Assembly: GCA_009780315.1 (NCBI GenBank)
Contig: WRAH01000005.1
Coordinates: 1 to 64,000, forward strand
Origin: Defluviitaleaceae bacterium
Lineage (GTDB): Bacteria; Bacillota; Clostridia; Lachnospirales; WQUN01
Direction of reading: 5' to 3'
DNA length: 64,000 nucleotides
The translations under genes were made by a program, and so were the position numbers. Each line of letters starts with the position of its first letter. Within the stretch, counting starts at the first letter, position 1. The notes under the pieces were generated by a model. That model was not told the origin of the DNA. It worked only from the letters and a program-made list of their open reading frames with translations, and ran no database searches. Positions 60,242-64,000 of the stretch are shown here, in pieces.

Positions 60242-62076
60242 GTGAGAAAAGGCAAGAAAAACGCCCTACATCTAGTGGCGGAATAGGTTTTGGGCGCGGG
60301 CAAGGAATGCCTGTTGAAAAAGCCAAAGACTTCAAAGGCTCAATGAAGCAGTTGATTGCATATTTGGGTGCAGAGAAAAAAATTATCACTATCACATCAC
60401 TTATTGCTATTGCCTCGACCGTCATGGCAGTATTTGCACCACGTGTCTTAGGGGGTGCTACAGATGAAATTTTTTCAGGACTCATAATTGGTCATTTTAA
60501 CTTCAACCGCATTGCAACAATCATGTTTCAAATCATGGTCCTGCATGGCGTAAGCATCGTGTTTAACTATTTACAAGGCTTTATCATGGCAGGTGTTAGT
60601 GTACGCATTAGCTATCGTTTACGCAATCAACTCAGTGAAAAAATCCATAAGCTTCCACTGAAATATTTTGATAAAAATGCCCATGGAGATGTACTTTCTC
60701 GTATTACTAATGATGTTGATACAATAACCAATACCCTTAACCAAGGGCTTCCAATGTTGTTAATGAGTTTTACAGCCGTTGTAGGTATCATTATTATGAT
60801 GATTACCATTAGTCCGCTTTTAACCCTTGCTGCCATGGGTATTTTACCCCTTTCAGCAATTTCTATGGGTATCATTGTTAAAAAATCGCAAAAGCATTTT
60901 AAAGCACAGCAAGAAGTGTTGGGAAAACTGAACGGACACATTGAGGAAATGTTCACCAGTCACATTATTGTGAAATCTTTTAATGGTGAAGACGCTTCCG
61001 TAGAAGCTTTTGACGTGCAAAATGAGAAACTTTACAATGCTGGCTGGAAGGCAAATTTCTTGTCTGGAATGATGATGCCTATTATAGGGTTCATTAGCAA
61101 TCTTGGATATGTTGCAATTGTAGTCATTGGTGGGGCGTTGGCTGTTGGTGGGCGGCTTTCTATTGGCGGAATCCAAGCATTTATCCAGTATACGCGTCAG
61201 TTTGGGCAACCAGTCGCACAACTTGCAAGTGTTGCAAGCGTTTTTCAACAAACCGCTGCCGCTGCTGAACGTGTATTTAAATTTTTGAATGAAGTAGAAG
61301 AATCTCCTGAATTTGAACATCCTGTGGATAAAATGCAGGTAAAAGGACATGTTATATTCGATAAAGTCAATTTTGGCTATGACCCTGAAACGCCTGTTAT
61401 TCGTGATTTTACAGCTGAAATTAAACCGGGGCAAAAGATTGCCATTGTAGGGCAAACTGGTGCAGGTAAAACGACTATTGTAAAATTACTTATGCGTTTC
61501 TATGATATAGATTCTGGCTTAATTGCTGTAGATGGTGAGAATATAAACCATTATACAAGAGATGGATTGCGATTACATTTTGGCATGGTTTTGCAAGATA
61601 CATGGTTGTTTAATGGAACAATTGCAGACAATATTAGATACGGAAAACTTAATGCTTCAGATGAAGACATGAAAAAAGCGGCTAAAGCCGCTCAAGCACA
61701 CCATTTTATTCGGGTATTGCCAGACAGTTATAATATGATGATAAATGAAGAAGCTGATAATATTTCAGCAGGGCAAAAACAGCTTTTGACCATTGCAAGA
61801 ACCATTTTAGCTGACCCGGATATTCTCATTTTAGATGAAGCAACCAGTAATGTTGATACACGCACAGAAGTTTTAATTCAACGTGCAATGGATAATCTCA
61901 TGAAAGGGCGAACAAGTTTTATTATTGCCCATAGGCTATCAACCATTCGCAGTGCTGATATGATTCTAGTCATGCATGAAGGCGACATCGTAGAACAAGG
62001 TTCTCATGAGCATTTATTGGCACAGAATGGGGTATATACTAAACTTTATAATAGTCAGTTTGATGTAGTTGATTGA
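60238..62076 (+). CDS. ABC exporter half-transporter, catalytic ATP site
   Basis: A 612-residue partner of 58404-60146: an N-terminal charged extension (about 1-38, 'EKRQEKRPTSSGGIGFGRGQ'), six TM helices and an NBD. Walker A 'GQTGAGKTT', Walker B 'ILILDEATSNVD' with catalytic Glu, H-loop 'IAHRLS'. Its signature is the variant 'ISAGQKQL' (first Gly replaced by Ala), so it supplies the intact Walker B site. GTG start at 60238 behind GAGGAGG. Confidence 0.92.
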   Translation: MSEKRQEKRPTSSGGIGFGRGQGMPVEKAKDFKGSMKQLIAYLGAEKKIITITSLIAIASTVMAVFAPRVLGGATDEIFSGLIIGHFNFNRIATIMFQIMVLHGVSIVFNYLQGFIMAGVSVRISYRLRNQLSEKIHKLPLKYFDKNAHGDVLSRITNDVDTITNTLNQGLPMLLMSFTAVVGIIIMMITISPLLTLAAMGILPLSAISMGIIVKKSQKHFKAQQEVLGKLNGHIEEMFTSHIIVKSFNGEDASVEAFDVQNEKLYNAGWKANFLSGMMMPIIGFISNLGYVAIVVIGGALAVGGRLSIGGIQAFIQYTRQFGQPVAQLASVASVFQQTAAAAERVFKFLNEVEESPEFEHPVDKMQVKGHVIFDKVNFGYDPETPVIRDFTAEIKPGQKIAIVGQTGAGKTTIVKLLMRFYDIDSGLIAVDGENINHYTRDGLRLHFGMVLQDTWLFNGTIADNIRYGKLNASDEDMKKAAKAAQAHHFIRVLPDSYNMMINEEADNISAGQKQLLTIARTILADPDILILDEATSNVDTRTEVLIQRAMDNLMKGRTSFIIAHRLSTIRSADMILVMHEGDIVEQGSHEHLLAQNGVYTKLYNSQFDVVD

Positions 62077-62283
62077 GGATTTTATCTTAAAAATGGGAGA
62101 TTATTAAATAGGATGTAATCTGTGGAGGGCGTAAATAACACTGATTCTAAGAACACATCTTATTTTGTAAATCTGATATATGTTAGAATGAGTTTACTAT
62201 CTGAAAAATGGCAGGGCACATTTATGTACCACAGCAAAGCTGTTGTATCGTGCGTAAAATTTATATAATGTGGGTGAGTGTGC

Positions 62284-62943
62284 ATGAAAACTAAACAAAA
62301 AACATTGATACATTGGTGCGGGTTACTTGGTGTGGTAAGTTTTCTTTCCTATGCCGTAGCAGTAATATTTGCCCCCTCTGCTTATCCGGGGTATGACTGG
62401 ATGAGCCAAGCGGTCAGCGATTTAAGTGCAGCTAACGCTCCATCACTTGCTCTTTGGCATCAATTATCAAGTTTGTACGGTGTAGCAGGAATAGTCTGCG
62501 TTATGATGGTTTGCGTTGCCATTCGAGGTGGGCAGAGCAAAATTTTGCAACTGGAAATTTATGCATTTACTGTAATGTTTTGGGTGTCTACAATCGGATA
62601 TGCAATGTTTCCCCTTTCGGAAAGCGGAGGTACAGGAGCGACTTTTCAAGGTACAATGCACATTGTTGTAACTGCACTGGTTGTTCCCTTGTCTATTTCC
62701 TCTTTTGTCTTGGTGATGATTGGGGGGTACGCTAAAAAGAGATTTGTTTCTCTTGCAGTCTGTGCAAGTGTCGCTTTATTTCTTATGCTCGTAGGTGGAA
62801 TAGGAATAGGAATTGCACCATCTGAATACTTCGGTGTATTTCAAAGGTTTAGCAACCTTGTTTCTGTAAATGGATTTCTTGCGGTATTAGGTATATTTTT
62901 GCTTACAGGGGAGTTGGAAGATAGAGTGCATGGTGAAGTATAA
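62284..62943 (+). CDS. DUF998 membrane protein
   Basis: A 219-residue protein with six transmembrane helices matching DUF998: first-loop 'GYDWMSQAVSDLSAANAPS', then 'GYAMFPLSESG' and 'MHIVVTALVV'. No activity is known for the family. ATG at 62284 behind GGGTGAG is preferred to GTG at 62278. The 207 bp before it contain a TATAAT-like box near 62261 but no clear -35; nothing else is visible. The 152 bp after it hold only a short direct repeat (AGAAAGTAAAA twice). Confidence 0.75.
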   Translation: MKTKQKTLIHWCGLLGVVSFLSYAVAVIFAPSAYPGYDWMSQAVSDLSAANAPSLALWHQLSSLYGVAGIVCVMMVCVAIRGGQSKILQLEIYAFTVMFWVSTIGYAMFPLSESGGTGATFQGTMHIVVTALVVPLSISSFVLVMIGGYAKKRFVSLAVCASVALFLMLVGGIGIGIAPSEYFGVFQRFSNLVSVNGFLAVLGIFLLTGELEDRVHGEV

Positions 62944-63060
62944 GCATTATCTACGTTATTTCCACCCCTATCAGCGTTCGTTGTATGATTCTCTTATAGA
63001 AAGTAAAATAGAAAGTAAAACAAGCAGTGATACTGTATTGACCACCTTACAGATATGTAC

Positions 63061-63076
63061 TGGGGCAAATGCCCCA
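63061..63076 (-). other. Short GC-rich hairpin after khpA
   Basis: TGGGGC-AAAT-GCCCCA, a perfect 6-bp stem 18 bp after the khpA stop. There is no T-run, so its role as terminator is doubtful. Confidence 0.4.
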
Positions 63077-63094
63077 TGATTTACATGATTACAA

Positions 63095-63322
63095 TTAAAT
63101 AATTTCTACAGTGACTCTTTTTTCTTCGTGAATGGCGGCGGCTTTAACTAATGTACGAATTGCACGGGCTATACGTCCTTGTTTGCCTATGACTTTGCCC
63201 ATATCTTCTTCGCCTACTTTTAGGCATAGTACAATTACACCATCACGTTCTTCTTCTCTAACTTCTACTAAATCTGGCTTATCAACAAGCTGTTTTGCAA
63301 TTAGGATTAGTAAGTCTTTCAT
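63095..63322 (-). CDS. khpA: KH-domain RNA-binding protein KhpA
   Basis: A 75-residue single KH domain (YlqC/KhpA) with the RNA-binding loop 'VIGKQGRIARAIRTL'. In other Firmicutes it works with KhpB on RNA control and cell elongation. It follows rpsP by 18 bp, as in the ffh-rpsP-khpA order. rimM and trmD, which usually come next, are not here. Confidence 0.95.
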   Translation of the reverse strand: MKDLLILIAKQLVDKPDLVEVREEERDGVIVLCLKVGEEDMGKVIGKQGRIARAIRTLVKAAAIHEEKRVTVEII

Positions 63323-63340
63323 GGAGTTACCCCTCCCCTT

Positions 63341-63577
63341 TTATACGCCAGCTTTTTTAAGCAATGCGCGAACTGTGTCTGTAGGTTGCGCACCTTTAGA
63401 AATCCAATCTTTAGCCGCGTCATTGTCTACACGAAGCACTGACGGAGCTTTTGTTGGGTCATAGATGCCTATTTCTGCAAGCACCTTACCATCACGTGGG
63501 GTGCGGCTGTCCGCTACGACAATACGATAGAAAGGAGCTTTTTTCGCGCCCATTCTTTTCAAACGAATTTTTACCAT
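63341..63577 (-). CDS. rpsP: 30S ribosomal protein S16
   Basis: Ribosomal protein bS16, 78 residues, '[25 protein letters not shown]' and '[13 protein letters not shown]' diagnostic. RBS AGAGGTG. It follows ffh by 43 bp and precedes khpA. Confidence 0.98.
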   Translation of the reverse strand: MVKIRLKRMGAKKAPFYRIVVADSRTPRDGKVLAEIGIYDPTKAPSVLRVDNDAAKDWISKGAQPTDTVRALLKKAGV

Positions 63578-63620
63578 TTTACATACACCTCTTAAAATTT
63601 TTTATTGCGGTCTTGCCGCT

Positions 63621-64000
63621 TTATCCGAAAAAGGGCAGTTTACCCTTTTTGCCGAATTTACCTTTTTTACCGAACATGCCACCACCTGTAAAGTTTTTCA
63701 TCATTTTGCGCATGTCCTCAAATTGCTTTAATAAGCGGTTCACTTCTTGAATTGTACGCCCACTTCCTTTGGCAATACGTTTTTTGCGTGAACCATTTAA
63801 AATAGTAGGATTATGGCGTTCTTCATGGGTCATGGATTGGATAATGGCTTCGGTATGTGCCATAGCTTTTTCATCCACTTCTTGCCCTGCTAATGCGGAT
63901 TGGTCTACACCAGGAATCATGCCAATAAGGTCTTTTATTGAACCCATTTTTTTTATTTGTTGCATTTGGTCTAAAAAGTCTTCTAATGTAAATGCATTAT
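63621..64000 (-). CDS. ffh: Signal recognition particle protein Ffh, C-terminal part (cut by window edge)
   Basis: The last ~126 codons of the SRP GTPase, covering the M domain that binds 4.5S RNA and signal peptides. Recognised by 'FTLEDFLDQMQQIKKMGSI', 'MIPGVDQ', 'MTHEERHNPTILNGSRKKRIA' and 'GSGRTIQEVNRLLKQFEDMRKM'. The N-terminal NG GTPase domain lies beyond the window. The tail is Gly/Lys-rich with 'GGGMFGKKGKFGKKGK', common in Firmicute Ffh. Confidence 0.95.
   Translation of the reverse strand, partial: NAFTLEDFLDQMQQIKKMGSIKDLIGMIPGVDQSALAGQEVDEKAMAHTEAIIQSMTHEERHNPTILNGSRKKRIAKGSGRTIQEVNRLLKQFEDMRKMMKNFTGGGMFGKKGKFGKKGKLPFFG

Noticed and set aside
62944-63094. Direct repeat AGAAAGTAAAA after the DUF998 gene as a mobile-element footprint
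   Set aside because: Only two short AT-rich copies a few bases apart; chance or slippage is enough.
1-64000. CRISPR arrays, tRNA or rRNA genes, insertion sequences, prophage or known defence systems
   Set aside because: Reading both strands showed no spaced repeat array, cloverleaf with CCA-type end, transposase or integrase, or recognisable defence gene.

Overview
The window reads as chromosomal DNA of a low-GC, monoderm, endospore-forming anaerobe of the class Clostridia, probably a relative of Lachnospirales. This placement is an inference. It rests on SpoIIGA/pro-SigE, SpoVT, a SpoIIQ-like protein next to MurA, three amidase_3 cell-wall hydrolases, AGGAGG ribosome binding sites, TTGACA/TATAAT promoters, an L20-type leader before infC, and a ferredoxin-like aldo/keto reductase. 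I found no prophage, insertion sequence, CRISPR array, tRNA or rRNA.

Layout. 1-7.3 kb: an aldo/keto reductase cut by the window edge, a tandem palindromic repeat, rpsT, a 1000-residue glycosidase-like/amidase fusion, and a GntR(YtrA-type)-ABC-permease operon with a promoter/operator. 7.3-12.5 kb: an SAH/MTA-deaminase-like amidohydrolase coupled to an ECF S component, a REC-GGDEF protein, a SpoIIQ-like protein and murA. 12.6-17.7 kb: beta-phosphoglucomutase, an esterase, ung, and rplS-lepB-rbgA. 17.7-22.9 kb: an AMIN-type amidase, hup, mazG, spoVT and infC-rpmI-rplT. 23-29 kb: a complete peptide ABC importer. 29.2-34.2 kb: a giant alpha-2-macroglobulin-like protein. 34.2-40.9 kb (minus strand): spoIIGA-sigE, an M15 peptidase, transaldolase, transketolase and a Fe-S aldo/keto reductase. 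41-45.5 kb: a GDPD, a PHP phosphatase, an isolated HisH/HisF-like pair and a leaderless amidase. 45.6-53.8 kb: DUF2785, an NCS2-like permease, uvrB, EcsC-like, thioesterase, M42 peptidase, dGTPase and DUF2284. 53.9-58.4 kb: esterase, uxaC, exodeoxyribonuclease III and a FliK-like protein. 58.4-62.1 kb: a heterodimeric ABC exporter with a gene remnant between its halves. 62.3-64 kb: a DUF998 protein and khpA-rpsP-ffh, where ffh runs off the end.

Most of the window is housekeeping: translation, DNA repair, the non-oxidative pentose phosphate pathway and sporulation. The features most worth a second look are the HisF-like protein lacking its second catalytic aspartate, the thioester-less A2M-like protein, the histidine-phosphatase remnant inside the ABC exporter operon, the AUU start of infC behind an attenuator, the tandem double-hairpin repeat, a 21-bp perfect hairpin without a U-tract, and the split ffh...rbgA ribosomal operon. 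I found no clearly new multi-gene defence or biosynthetic system.
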